Source: Geobacter sp. FeAm09
GTDB lineage: Bacteria; Desulfobacterota; Desulfuromonadia; Geobacterales; Pseudopelobacteraceae
Length of the DNA stretch: 64,000 nucleotides
Direction of reading: 5' to 3'
Assembly: GCF_008330225.1 (NCBI RefSeq)
Contig: NZ_CP042466.1
Location: 3,094,001 to 3,158,000 of the forward strand
A model generated the notes under the pieces. It did no database searches, was not told where the DNA came from, and saw only the letters and a list, made by a program, of their open reading frames with translations. Within the stretch, counting starts at the first letter, position 1. Every line of letters starts with the position of its first letter. This document shows, one piece after another, positions 52,802 to 60,553 of the stretch. A program made the position numbers and the translations under genes.

Positions 52802-54799
52802 TCAATCGTTTGTGGGGCGCTCCGGACGGAACCCCACCAGGGTGACGTCGTCGCGCTGCCGGTTCGCGCCCCGGTACTCCGACAACGTCCGTTCGAAGGC
52901 CTCGGCCTGCGCCGGCATGGCAAGGCGGGCCTGCCCGGCCAGCATGGCCTTGAAGCGCTGCGAGCCGAAGCCGTAGCGCAGGTCGCCGCCCGGTTCGTCC
53001 AGAAGTCCGTCGGTGGTGAGATAGCAGGCGTCGCCCGGGGCCAGCGCCACCTCGTGGTTCGTATAGGCGAAATCCTGCCTGGAGCCCTTGTAGCCCACCC
53101 GCTGGTGGTCCCCCTTGATTTCGCGCACCCCTTGAGCCGAGGCGATGTAGAGCGACAGCCCCGCCCCGGCGAACAGGAGCCGCCCGGCCCGCCGGTCGAG
53201 CAGGCAGAGGGCGATATCGAACCCGGCATCCACGTCCCGCAGCCGCAGCGTCTGCTGCATGACGCGGTTCAATTCCCGCAGGATACGGGCCGGGTCGTCG
53301 GAACAGATCACATCGACCACGTGGTTCATGACCGAGTTGACGGTCATGGTCATGAAGGCGCCGGGGACGCCGTGGCCGGTGCAGTCGATGCACGCCAGAA
53401 GGCTGTGGCCCGGGAACTCCCGCAGGTAGTAGAAATCCCCCCCCACGATCTCCTTGGGACGGTACAGCACGCAGTGCTCGCCCAGGCAGCGCGCCATGAG
53501 CTCCGCTTCGGGCAGGATCGAGGTCTGGAGCGTGCGCGCATAACTGATGCTCTCCATGATCCGGTTGCGGGACTCCTCCAGCATCCGGTTGGCGGTGGAG
53601 AGCTCGTCCGTCCGCTCCCTGACCTTGGCCTCCAGATTGTTGGTGTAATCGGCGACCGTCCCGGTCATGGCGTTGAAGGTGGCCGTCAGTTCGCCGATCT
53701 CGTCCCGCCGCGTGACCGGCAGCGTGATGTCGTAGCGCCCGCCGGCGACCTGGCGCGTGGCGGCCGACAGGTTGGTAAGCGGCGCCAGCACCATGCGGTT
53801 CATGAGGAGGGCGATGGTCACGATCACCAGCAGCAGCGAAGCAAACATGATGACGACGATGGGCAGGAATTCCCCCATGCTGATGACGCGGGAGACATCC
53901 ACCAGGACTACGTTGAACCAGTCCACCCCCGGCATGAAGGAGATGGCCGCCAGGTAGTTCTTGCCGCCGAAGCGGGCGGGGAACGCCACCACCTCGCTCT
54001 TCTGGGAGGCCAGCGTGGCGATGGCCGCACGCAACTCCTCCCGTTTCCCGCGTTCGTCCATCAGGCTGTAGATGGTGACCTTCTTGTCCTTGTCCCGTTC
54101 GTTGGCGTTGTGTTCCACGATCTTGCGGTTTTCGTGGGCCTGGACAATGCCGGAGCGGTCGATGAGTATGGTCGAGAGCCCCTTTTCCTTGGAATAGACG
54201 ATTTCGTTGAGGAAGTCGGTGATGTCGAGGCCGCTGCTGGCGATGCCGATCTTTTTGCCGTCCGCTCCCTTCATGATGGCGTTGATCCACACCTTGCTCT
54301 TGTCGATCAGGCGGTCGTAGTCCAGGTTGAGGGCGTAGCCGTCCACCTCGCGCATGGTGGCGAAGTACCACGCGTCCGCCGGGTTGCCGGCGTGCAGGAC
54401 CGTGGTCTTGGGAGCGCCCCGCTTGTCCCCCTCCGAGATGGAGTAGTAAGTGCGGGAGGCGGCGAGGGTTATGTTGCAGCTGCGGTCCCGGAACGAGCGC
54501 CGGTAGCTTTCCAGCTGCTCCAGGGCCTCCCGCCTCTGCCGGGGGTCCGCCTCCGCCACGGCCCAGTTCTTCAGGACCGGATCGTCGGACATCTTCCGGG
54601 CCAGGGCCACCTCCCGGTCGATGATGGAAATGATTTTGTTTTTCTCCAGCAGGGCTTCCTTGGTGGCGAAACGCTGGGCAAAAACGGCGATGATGCGATT
54701 GCTCCCGCTGTAAAAGGCAAACAGCGTCACCACACCGACCGCCAGGTACACAAGGACGATGATGGTAATGAACTTTGCTTTGATGCTGCGGAGTTCCAT
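52802..54799 (-). CDS. siaA: SiaA-like membrane sensor phosphatase (PP2C)
   Basis: The 665-residue protein has a first membrane helix (about residues 10-32), a large periplasmic sensor domain (about 35-300), a second helix (about 305-330), a HAMP domain (LAPLTNLSAATRQVAGGRYD) and a short coiled coil. A SpoIIE/PP2C phosphatase domain (about 440-655) carries IVGGDFYYL, CTGHGVPGAFMTM and ACYLTTDGLLDEPGG. It should dephosphorylate SiaC in response to a periplasmic signal and so raise c-di-GMP. It is the first gene of the four-gene module. Confidence 0.9.
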   Translation of the reverse strand: MELRSIKAKFITIIVLVYLAVGVVTLFAFYSGSNRIIAVFAQRFATKEALLEKNKIISIIDREVALARKMSDDPVLKNWAVAEADPRQRREALEQLESYRRSFRDRSCNITLAASRTYYSISEGDKRGAPKTTVLHAGNPADAWYFATMREVDGYALNLDYDRLIDKSKVWINAIMKGADGKKIGIASSGLDITDFLNEIVYSKEKGLSTILIDRSGIVQAHENRKIVEHNANERDKDKKVTIYSLMDERGKREELRAAIATLASQKSEVVAFPARFGGKNYLAAISFMPGVDWFNVVLVDVSRVISMGEFLPIVVIMFASLLLVIVTIALLMNRMVLAPLTNLSAATRQVAGGRYDITLPVTRRDEIGELTATFNAMTGTVADYTNNLEAKVRERTDELSTANRMLEESRNRIMESISYARTLQTSILPEAELMARCLGEHCVLYRPKEIVGGDFYYLREFPGHSLLACIDCTGHGVPGAFMTMTVNSVMNHVVDVICSDDPARILRELNRVMQQTLRLRDVDAGFDIALCLLDRRAGRLLFAGAGLSLYIASAQGVREIKGDHQRVGYKGSRQDFAYTNHEVALAPGDACYLTTDGLLDEPGGDLRYGFGSQRFKAMLAGQARLAMPAQAEAFERTLSEYRGANRQRDDVTLVGFRPERPTND

Positions 54800-54922
54800 G
54801 AGGGGTTCCCGGTGGCCGGATCAATGCGGCTTCGTGTTTACAGTGATGCACAAGATTACAAAAAAATTGCCCGAATGCAATCTCTGATTGTATGCGGAAG
54901 GCTTTTCGCGACTCGGTTCGGA

Positions 54923-55657
54923 TCAGGGCCGGGATTCGCGTACCTGGCGATTATGGCGGGTGAGTTCGCGCAGATGGTGGCGCAGGGCCGGCTCGGACAC
55001 CAGGGAGTTTACGACGAAATAACGGCCGAGGGGCTGCTGCATCGACCGTTGATGCAGCAGAATGATATTGAGTTGCGACGGGGAAAGCAACCCCAGCGCC
55101 ACCGCCCGCTCGCCGAACGAACCGACGATATGGGTCGCGCGCAGGATCGCCGCCACATCCTCTTCCCTGAGCCACCCCCACCTGCAGGCGTAATCCCCCA
55201 GCGGAGGGCGCAGATCGCGCTGCCACATGAGCGCGCGCACCACCGCCTGGTAGGACACGACGCCGCGGTAGTAGAGATAGAGCCCCAACTTCAATTCGAT
55301 GGCGGGGAGCTCCCCTTCGTAGTACTGCTCGCCCTCGGCACGTTCGGCGACCGGGGCCTGGGAGAGGACGGGCTTGGTGCCGTGCCCGCGGCGCAGGTGA
55401 ATCACGGCGGGCTTCCGGGTCTTGAGGTAGTCGCTCAGCAGCTTGTAGGCCTCGACCGAGCGGCGGAACAGCTCCGTGCGCCGGAACGGGTCACCCACCC
55501 CGCCGCAGGCGTCGGGATGGCACTCCCGGGCGCGGTTCCGATACGCGTTCTTCAGCCCCTCCGGCTGGATGTAGCAGAGAAAGTCCCTGGTGACCTCCGC
55601 CGTGGGGAACAGGATGCGGCACGCATCCATCAGTTGTGTTTCCTGATTGGGTGTCAT
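54923..55657 (-). CDS. J-domain protein with MshEN-like C-terminal repeats
   Basis: The 244-residue protein has a J-domain-like segment near its N terminus (AYRNRARECHPDACGG, with the HPD tripeptide). The second half contains LGDYACRWGWLREEDVAAIL and FGERAVALGLLSPSQLNIIL, which look like the short repeats found at the N terminus of type II/IV secretion ATPases (MshEN, often c-di-GMP binding). A co-chaperone for a surface-structure or signalling machine is one reading. ATG 55657 gives a start without the unconserved extension. Confidence 0.7.
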   Translation of the reverse strand: MTPNQETQLMDACRILFPTAEVTRDFLCYIQPEGLKNAYRNRARECHPDACGGVGDPFRRTELFRRSVEAYKLLSDYLKTRKPAVIHLRRGHGTKPVLSQAPVAERAEGEQYYEGELPAIELKLGLYLYYRGVVSYQAVVRALMWQRDLRPPLGDYACRWGWLREEDVAAILRATHIVGSFGERAVALGLLSPSQLNIILLHQRSMQQPLGRYFVVNSLVSEPALRHHLRELTRHNRQVRESRP

Positions 55658-55884
55658 ACGTTCGGGACCATGTACCGGCAAGTTGCCATCTTCTTGCTGG
55701 TATACCCGAAATCGGGACGAATGACCAGCCGGTATTCAGCGGCGGGTGGTGCCGGACCACTTCTCCGTTGTGCCCGCCCCCCTGCCGGGGGCAGGAACAA
55801 CAATGCGCGGCACCGTTTCCCGCCGTATTTCACGGAGATGCCCGTGCCGCGCCCGACGTCCGCCGGGGCGGCACGCCCTTTTGT
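55658..55884. other. Intergenic region without recognised features
   Basis: Between the J-domain gene (minus) and the promoter at 55885 I see no gene and no repeat. It should contain the J-domain gene promoter. The minus-strand frame at 55654-55941 is of chance composition. Confidence 0.4.
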
Positions 55885-55914
55885 TTGACAGCGACCCGGC
55901 AAAGCTGGTACGCT
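55885..55914 (+). promoter_or_regulatory. Promoter of the zinc-ribbon gene leader
   Basis: TTGACA at 55885-55890, an 18-bp spacer ending AAAGCTGG, then TACGCT at 55909-55914. The spacer end AAAGCTG and the following TAC are at the same positions as in the DEAD-box promoter at 32829. Confidence 0.6.
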
Positions 55915-55976
55915 GGTAACATCCGTGGACGACGACATCACGGTGCAGACCGTGTCACGTGCGTCGCCACATCATG

Positions 55977-56001
55977 CTCCGGAGCAGTCCGGAGTTTTTT
56001 T
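55977..56001 (+). terminator. Attenuator-like terminator in the zinc-ribbon gene leader
   Basis: CTCCGGA-GCAG-TCCGGAG with seven Ts lies 50 nt before the start codon at 56051. Upstream, CACGGT-GCAG-ACCGTG (55940-55955) forms another hairpin. The leader resembles that of the DEAD-box gene in layout. Confidence 0.85.
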
Positions 56002-56050
56002 ATTGTGATGAATGATGGAAATTTAATCGTCGGGAATACGGGGGAGCAGT

Positions 56051-56491
56051 ATGGCAACCAAAAAACTAGCGGCGGGGGATTGTATCGAGGCGCGCTGCAC
56101 GCGCTGCCGGGCGGTGCTCAATCATACGATCGTCGCCATGGTCGGGGAAAAAATCATCAGGGTCGAGTGCAACACCTGCCGCGGGATGCATAACTACCAC
56201 GGCGAGAAGGCGGCCAGGGAGCCGGCGGCACGGACCGCCCGGACGGCAGCAACCGCCGCCCCCCGCAAAACGAGGAAGGACCCGGCGGCAGCCGAACGGG
56301 AAGAGTGGGAGGCCCTCAGCCCGGCCATGGAGCCGGAGCGGGCGCTTCCCTACGACATGAACGGCAAGTTCCGCGTGAACAGCCTGGTGGCGCACCCGGT
56401 GTTCGGCCTCGGCGTCGTCAAGGCGGTCGCCGCGCCCAACAAGATGCAGGTGCTGTTCCAGGACGGCAAAAAGCTGCTCCGCTGCGGGTAG
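56051..56491 (+). CDS. Zinc-ribbon protein with a C-terminal beta-barrel-like domain
   Basis: The 146-residue protein has two CxxC pairs (ARCTRCRAVLNHTIV and VECNTCRGMHNYHG), an Ala/Arg/Pro-rich linker, and a C-terminal segment VAHPVFGLGVVKAVAAPNKM followed by QVLFQDGKKLL. That segment resembles small barrel domains binding RNA polymerase or nucleic acids (CarD/RapA-tudor style). The function is unknown. Its leader carries a promoter and terminator like those of the DEAD-box gene. GGGGGAGCAGT precedes ATG 56051. Confidence 0.75.
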   Translation: MATKKLAAGDCIEARCTRCRAVLNHTIVAMVGEKIIRVECNTCRGMHNYHGEKAAREPAARTARTAATAAPRKTRKDPAAAEREEWEALSPAMEPERALPYDMNGKFRVNSLVAHPVFGLGVVKAVAAPNKMQVLFQDGKKLLRCG

Positions 56492-56597
56492 CCTTGCCTT
56501 TGGGGGCAAGGGGCGATGGCGGACGGGATGCCGGGCGGCCGCGCTGTTTCGTGGCGGAAGAGGCAGCGAAACAGGCTGGTGCCAGCCAGAATCTTTT

Positions 56598-56628
56598 AAA
56601 AAAGGGACTCCCGCGAGTCCCCTTTTTT
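56598..56628. terminator. Bidirectional terminator between the zinc-ribbon gene and srkA
   Basis: AAAAAAGGGACTC-CCGC-GAGTCCCCTTTTTT has a perfect stem with As before and Ts after, so it can end both converging transcripts. Confidence 0.92.
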
Positions 56629-56677
56629 ATGCCCGGAACGGGCCTGCGCAGCGGCGCAGGCTCCCGGCCGGAAAGCG

Positions 56678-57664
56678 CTAGCCCAGCTCCAGCGGCGGCT
56701 CCGCAAGGGCGGCCAGTTGCTCGCGCAGGTCGAGGATGTGCTCCCCCCAGTAGCGGACGGTATTGAACCAGGGGAACGTGGCGGGAAAGACCGGGTCTTC
56801 CCAGCGGCTGGCGAGCCAGGCGCTGTAATGGAGCATGCGCAGGGCGCGCAGGACCTCGACCAGGCGCAGCTCCGCGGGATTGAAGTCGAAGAACTCGTTA
56901 TACCCCTCCGCCAGCACCTCCAGTTGGGCGATCCGGCGCTGGCGGTCGCCGGAAAGCATCATCCAGAGATCCTGAACCGCCGGGGCCATGCGCGCGTCAT
57001 CGAAATCCACGAAGTGGGGGGCATTGTCGCGCCACAGGATGTTGCCGCTGTGGCAGTCGCCGTGGGAGCGGAGGTAGCGGACCGGCCCGACCTCGGCCAG
57101 GATGCCGTCCACCGCCTCCAGCAGTTGATCGGTCACGGCGGTGTAACTTGCCCGGTACTCCTCCGGGATGAAGCGTTCGCGGATCAGTGCCACGCTGGCA
57201 TGGCCGAAACTCCGGCTGTCGAGGACAGGCCGGCAGGCGAACGGCTGCACGGCCCCGATGAGATGGATGCGGCCCAGCATGCGGCCGAGGATCAGCAGGT
57301 TGTCCAGGTTGTCGAACTCCGGGGCATGCCCCCCCTGGCGCGGGTACAGGGCGAACCGGAATCCGTCGTGGTGAAAGAGGCTCTCGCCGGCGGCATTGGT
57401 CCAGGGGGCCACCACCGGCAGTTCGTGTTCGGCCAGTTCAAAGCAGAAGCGGTGTTCCTCGACGATCTGCGCGTCGCTCCAGCGGCCGGGGCGGTAGAAC
57501 TTGGCGATCAGCGGCAGCCCGTCCTCGATGCCGACCTGGTACACGCGGTTCTCGTAACTGTTCAGGGCAAGGGTGCGGCAATCGCAGCGAAACCCCTGGC
57601 TTTCAACGGCATCCATGATGAAAGCGGGGACAAGGGTCTGGAAGGGATGGGGGCTTTGGGGCAT
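56678..57664 (-). CDS. srkA: Stress response serine/threonine protein kinase SrkA (YihE)
   Basis: The 328-residue protein matches the YihE/SrkA kinase family (aminoglycoside phosphotransferase-like fold). It shows LNSYENRVYQVGIEDGLPLI, KFYRPGRWS, the catalytic loop LRSHGDCHSGNILW and HFVDFDDARMAPAVQDLWMM. SrkA limits stress-induced death in E. coli. ATG 57664 is the usual start; the longer frame is not supported. Confidence 0.92.
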   Translation of the reverse strand: MPQSPHPFQTLVPAFIMDAVESQGFRCDCRTLALNSYENRVYQVGIEDGLPLIAKFYRPGRWSDAQIVEEHRFCFELAEHELPVVAPWTNAAGESLFHHDGFRFALYPRQGGHAPEFDNLDNLLILGRMLGRIHLIGAVQPFACRPVLDSRSFGHASVALIRERFIPEEYRASYTAVTDQLLEAVDGILAEVGPVRYLRSHGDCHSGNILWRDNAPHFVDFDDARMAPAVQDLWMMLSGDRQRRIAQLEVLAEGYNEFFDFNPAELRLVEVLRALRMLHYSAWLASRWEDPVFPATFPWFNTVRYWGEHILDLREQLAALAEPPLELG

Positions 57665-57780
57665 TGGGCGTAGGTCTCCGTGGCGCTGCGAGCTGGAGGC
57701 ACCATACCACCAATTGGCGCGGGAGCCAAGGACAAGCGTGCCGACAACGCCCCGATGCCCGCAACTACCCGTTCCCAGCA

Positions 57781-57819
57781 AAGAAAGGCGGCCTTCCGCA
57801 CGGGAGAGCCGCCTTTCTT
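57781..57819. terminator. Terminator between the septahaem cytochrome gene and srkA
   Basis: AAGAAAGGCGGC pairs with GCCGCCTTTCTT around a 15-nt loop. It lies just after the cytochrome gene (minus) and can end that transcript. Confidence 0.85.
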
Positions 57820-57863
57820 GCCGTGCCTGCAGCGCAATGCCCAGGGCTTCAGAGCCCCCGGGG

Positions 57864-58574
57864 CTACTTCCCTCCCGGAATCTTCATGTTGATCTTGGCA
57901 TGGCAACCGTTGCAATAGGCCTCCGAAACGTCGTGCGCCCGATGGCAGACCGTGCAGCCGATCTCTCCCAGGTGGGATTTGTGCGGGTTGCGCACGGGAG
58001 GTTTGGCGGATGTGGTCTTGGCCGCCAACTCCTCATAGCTGCCGTGACAGGCGAGGCAGCGTTCGTTCGCCACTTCGGCCCCCTTCTCCGGCAATCCCTT
58101 GCCGTGGCAGGCCCCACACCCCACGTTGCTTTTGGCATGGATCGCGTCCAGATGCGCAGAGCCGGCCCACGACACGGTTTTTTCCTCGATCAGGGCCATA
58201 TCGGCCTGGGCCGGTTTGCCCCAGGAGGTCTTGGTGCCGGCAAGCCCGAACACCTTGCCCGGCTTGTACACGTGACAGGCGGTGCAGGGCACCTTGGGCG
58301 CAGCCTTGGCATGGGCAACGTGCAATCCGGTGAAAAAGGCGTTCTTCTCCGGCTTTCCCGCCGCTTTGGACAGGTGGCACTTCAGACAGGCGCCGAGGGA
58401 GGTGCCGGATAGTGCCGGATGTTTTTGGGGCAGGAGCTGGGCCAGGTTTTTATGGCATTGCCGGCACGACGCGCCCCCCTTTGCGGCGTCGGCCGCGAAG
58501 AGCGGCCCCGCGCCGAGGAGCCCGGCCACCAGGGCCAGGCAGAACAGGTATGACGAACAGCGTAGTATATTCAT
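57864..58574 (-). CDS. Seven-haem periplasmic cytochrome c, partner of the flavoprotein
   Basis: The 236-residue protein has a signal peptide (residues 1-28, cleaved near LFAADA) and seven CxxCH sites: CRQCH, CLKCH, CTACH, CGACH, CLACH, CTVCH and CNGCH. The last four resemble the tetrahaem domain of flavocytochrome c fumarate reductases (IHAKSNVGCGACHG; HKSHLGEIGCTVCHRAHD). The first three form an added N-terminal module. It starts 50 nt after the flavoprotein gene and should pass electrons to it. Confidence 0.93.
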   Translation of the reverse strand: MNILRCSSYLFCLALVAGLLGAGPLFAADAAKGGASCRQCHKNLAQLLPQKHPALSGTSLGACLKCHLSKAAGKPEKNAFFTGLHVAHAKAAPKVPCTACHVYKPGKVFGLAGTKTSWGKPAQADMALIEEKTVSWAGSAHLDAIHAKSNVGCGACHGKGLPEKGAEVANERCLACHGSYEELAAKTTSAKPPVRNPHKSHLGEIGCTVCHRAHDVSEAYCNGCHAKINMKIPGGK

Positions 58575-58624
58575 TGAAGATCGTGCCTCCTTTGAGCGAT
58601 TGAACGTGAATGGTACCGTATGGA

Positions 58625-60190
58625 TCAGGCCTTTTCCCTGGCCGCGTTCGCTCCGGCGATGCGGCCGAAAACCACGGCGTCGGGCCCGGCGTTGGCGCCC
58701 AGGCGGTTGGAGCCGTGCACGCCCCCCGTGACCTCGCCGGCGGCATACAGGTGGGGAATCGGGCTCCCCCAGATGTCGATGACCTGCCCCAGGGCGTTGA
58801 TCCTGAGCCCTCCCATGCAATGGTGGACCGCCGGCCATTGGGCGACGCTGTAGTAGGGGCCTTCGAGCGCCATCATCTGCGGCGTGAACGGCTTGTTGAA
58901 CTCGGGGTCCTTGCCCGCCTTGAGGTAGCCGTTGTGTTTCGCGACCGTCTCTTCGAGCGCGGCCGCCGGCACGTCCATCTGCTTGGCCAACTCCGCCAGG
59001 GTGTTGGCCTTCCAGACGCGTCCCGCGGCGATGCCTTCGTTGACCTCTTCCATGGTGGTCATCTTGGGGATCATCTTTTCGCCGAACACGGTGAAGGCGC
59101 GCTTCATACCGGTATTGATCTCGGCCCGCGCCACGTTGTCGCGCCGCTCCAGCTCGCTGACGAAACGCTTGCCGAGCTTGTTGACGAACACGGAGCCGTT
59201 GCCGGGGGAGCGGGACGGATAGAGCGCATAGCGGTCGAGGGTGCCGCTGTCCGGGTCGGCGGTGGGGTACAACTGGATGAAGCACAGTTGGAGGGAGTCG
59301 GCGCCGATGGCCTGGGCAAAGCGGATCACCTCTCCCGTGGCGCCGGGTTGGTTGGTGCAGTTGAACGCCGCGGTGATGCTGGGATTGAACATCTGGCGCA
59401 TCTTGACGTCCCGGCCGAAACCGCCGGAGGCGATGATGAGCGCCTGTTTCACCTTGATATTGCGTTTCCCCTTGCGTGTTTCCACCTCCACGCCCAGCAC
59501 CGGGCTGGCGGGATCTTTGCGCCAGATCCAACTCACCTTCGTCCCCAGGCGCATCCTGGCCCCGGAACGGTCCGCAATCTTCTTGAGCGCGTACACGAAG
59601 CCCCGTCCGGTCCCGTCGAGCGTGACATGGCCGCGGTAGGCCGAATGGCCGCCGATGCGGTTCAGGACCTCTTTCAGCTTGAGGCCCCCTTCATCGATCA
59701 TCCAGTCAAGCGCCACCGGGGACCCCTCGACCATCATCCGCACCAATTCGGGGTCGTTGTAGAAGTCTCCCCCTTTGAGGGTGTCCTTGACGTGCAGTTC
59801 CACACTGTCGTCGCCGCGATCGAGCTTCTGGCGCAACTTGAGCTTGTCGGTCCAGGCGTTGTAACCGCCGCCGTTGATGATGGAGTTGCCGCCGAAGATC
59901 GGCATCTTCTCCAGGATGACGACGCTGCTTCCCCGGGAAGCGGCTTCGGCCGCCGCGGAGAGCCCGGCAAAGCCCGAGCCGATAATGACGACGTCGATCT
60001 CCTCGTCCCAACTTTTGGGCAGAGGGCGGACGGCCGCGGCATCCGCATCCCGGCCCAGAAGATTCAACGCCAGCCCCGAGGTGGCCGCGAGCGCCCCCAT
60101 GCCGCCGACGGTCTGGAGGAAACCGCGGCGGCTCATGGCACCGTTGCCGGTTTCCGCCTCCTGATTCGTTCCCGTGTCAACTTCCTGCAT
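58625..60190 (-). CDS. Periplasmic flavocytochrome c-type reductase, flavoprotein subunit
   Basis: The 521-residue protein has a Tat-type signal (SRRGFLQTVGGMGALAAT), a dinucleotide FAD site (VVIIGSGFAGLSAAAEAASRG, about residues 67-87) and fumarate-reductase-family active-site elements: GKRFVSELERRDN, HHCMGGLRIN and GEVTGGVHGSNRLGANAGPD. It lacks its own haem domain; the next gene supplies the cytochrome. Split pairs of this type include methacrylate reductase of Geobacter. Fumarate, urocanate, methacrylate/acrylate or cinnamate-type substrates are all possible. Confidence 0.92.
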   Translation of the reverse strand: MQEVDTGTNQEAETGNGAMSRRGFLQTVGGMGALAATSGLALNLLGRDADAAAVRPLPKSWDEEIDVVIIGSGFAGLSAAAEAASRGSSVVILEKMPIFGGNSIINGGGYNAWTDKLKLRQKLDRGDDSVELHVKDTLKGGDFYNDPELVRMMVEGSPVALDWMIDEGGLKLKEVLNRIGGHSAYRGHVTLDGTGRGFVYALKKIADRSGARMRLGTKVSWIWRKDPASPVLGVEVETRKGKRNIKVKQALIIASGGFGRDVKMRQMFNPSITAAFNCTNQPGATGEVIRFAQAIGADSLQLCFIQLYPTADPDSGTLDRYALYPSRSPGNGSVFVNKLGKRFVSELERRDNVARAEINTGMKRAFTVFGEKMIPKMTTMEEVNEGIAAGRVWKANTLAELAKQMDVPAAALEETVAKHNGYLKAGKDPEFNKPFTPQMMALEGPYYSVAQWPAVHHCMGGLRINALGQVIDIWGSPIPHLYAAGEVTGGVHGSNRLGANAGPDAVVFGRIAGANAAREKA

Positions 60191-60351
60191 ACTCTAACTA
60201 CCTCCCTGAAGAATGAAAATACGGATACCGGGTATCCGCTCACGACCTGAAGCCCTGGCTGCCGTCGCGCCCACGGACAAAACGCCCGGGAGAAAGGGGA
60301 GCGGTCCGGTGTTGCCGCAGGCAACGTGGTGTCGCCAGGCCTTTGCGTGTT

Positions 60352-60370
60352 TAGCATCAAGAATGCCAAT
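60352..60370 (-). promoter_or_regulatory. Candidate sigma-54 promoter of the flavocytochrome operon
   Basis: The minus strand reads TTGGCATTCTTGATGCT, with GG (60367-60366) and GC (60355-60354) exactly 10 nt apart, close to the TGGCAC-N5-TTGC consensus. It lies 165 nt upstream of the flavoprotein start, and a sigma-54 activator is encoded next door. Confidence 0.65.
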
Positions 60371-60509
60371 GTCCAGCGGACCACAGCCTATTGATTTGTT
60401 TGAGTTTTTTTAACAGGATCAAATGGAGCGTGAAAGGCGGGTATTGACTCTGGCAATCACCGGCGAAAAACAAAGGCGAACAATGCAGTGAATACCGTGA
60501 GTTACCGCG

Positions 60510-60551
60510 GTTATTCCCAAAAGCTATCGTTCAATAGCCTTTGGGAATAAC
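60510..60551. promoter_or_regulatory. Large dyad, candidate upstream activator site
   Basis: GTTATTCCCAAAAGCTAT (60510-60527), CGTTCA, then ATAGCCTTTGGGAATAAC (60534-60551) form an inverted repeat with 17 of 18 pairs. It lies about 145 bp upstream of the -24/-12 element and directly after the regulator gene. It has no T tract, so an enhancer site for the NtrC-type regulator is more likely than a terminator. A short hairpin RNA role is not excluded. Confidence 0.6.
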
Positions 60552-60553
60552 GG

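Noticed and set aside
60510-60551. Dyad as an intrinsic terminator of the response regulator gene
   Set aside because: The stem is AT/GC mixed with no T tract on either strand and lies where an enhancer site would be expected; kept only as a secondary reading.
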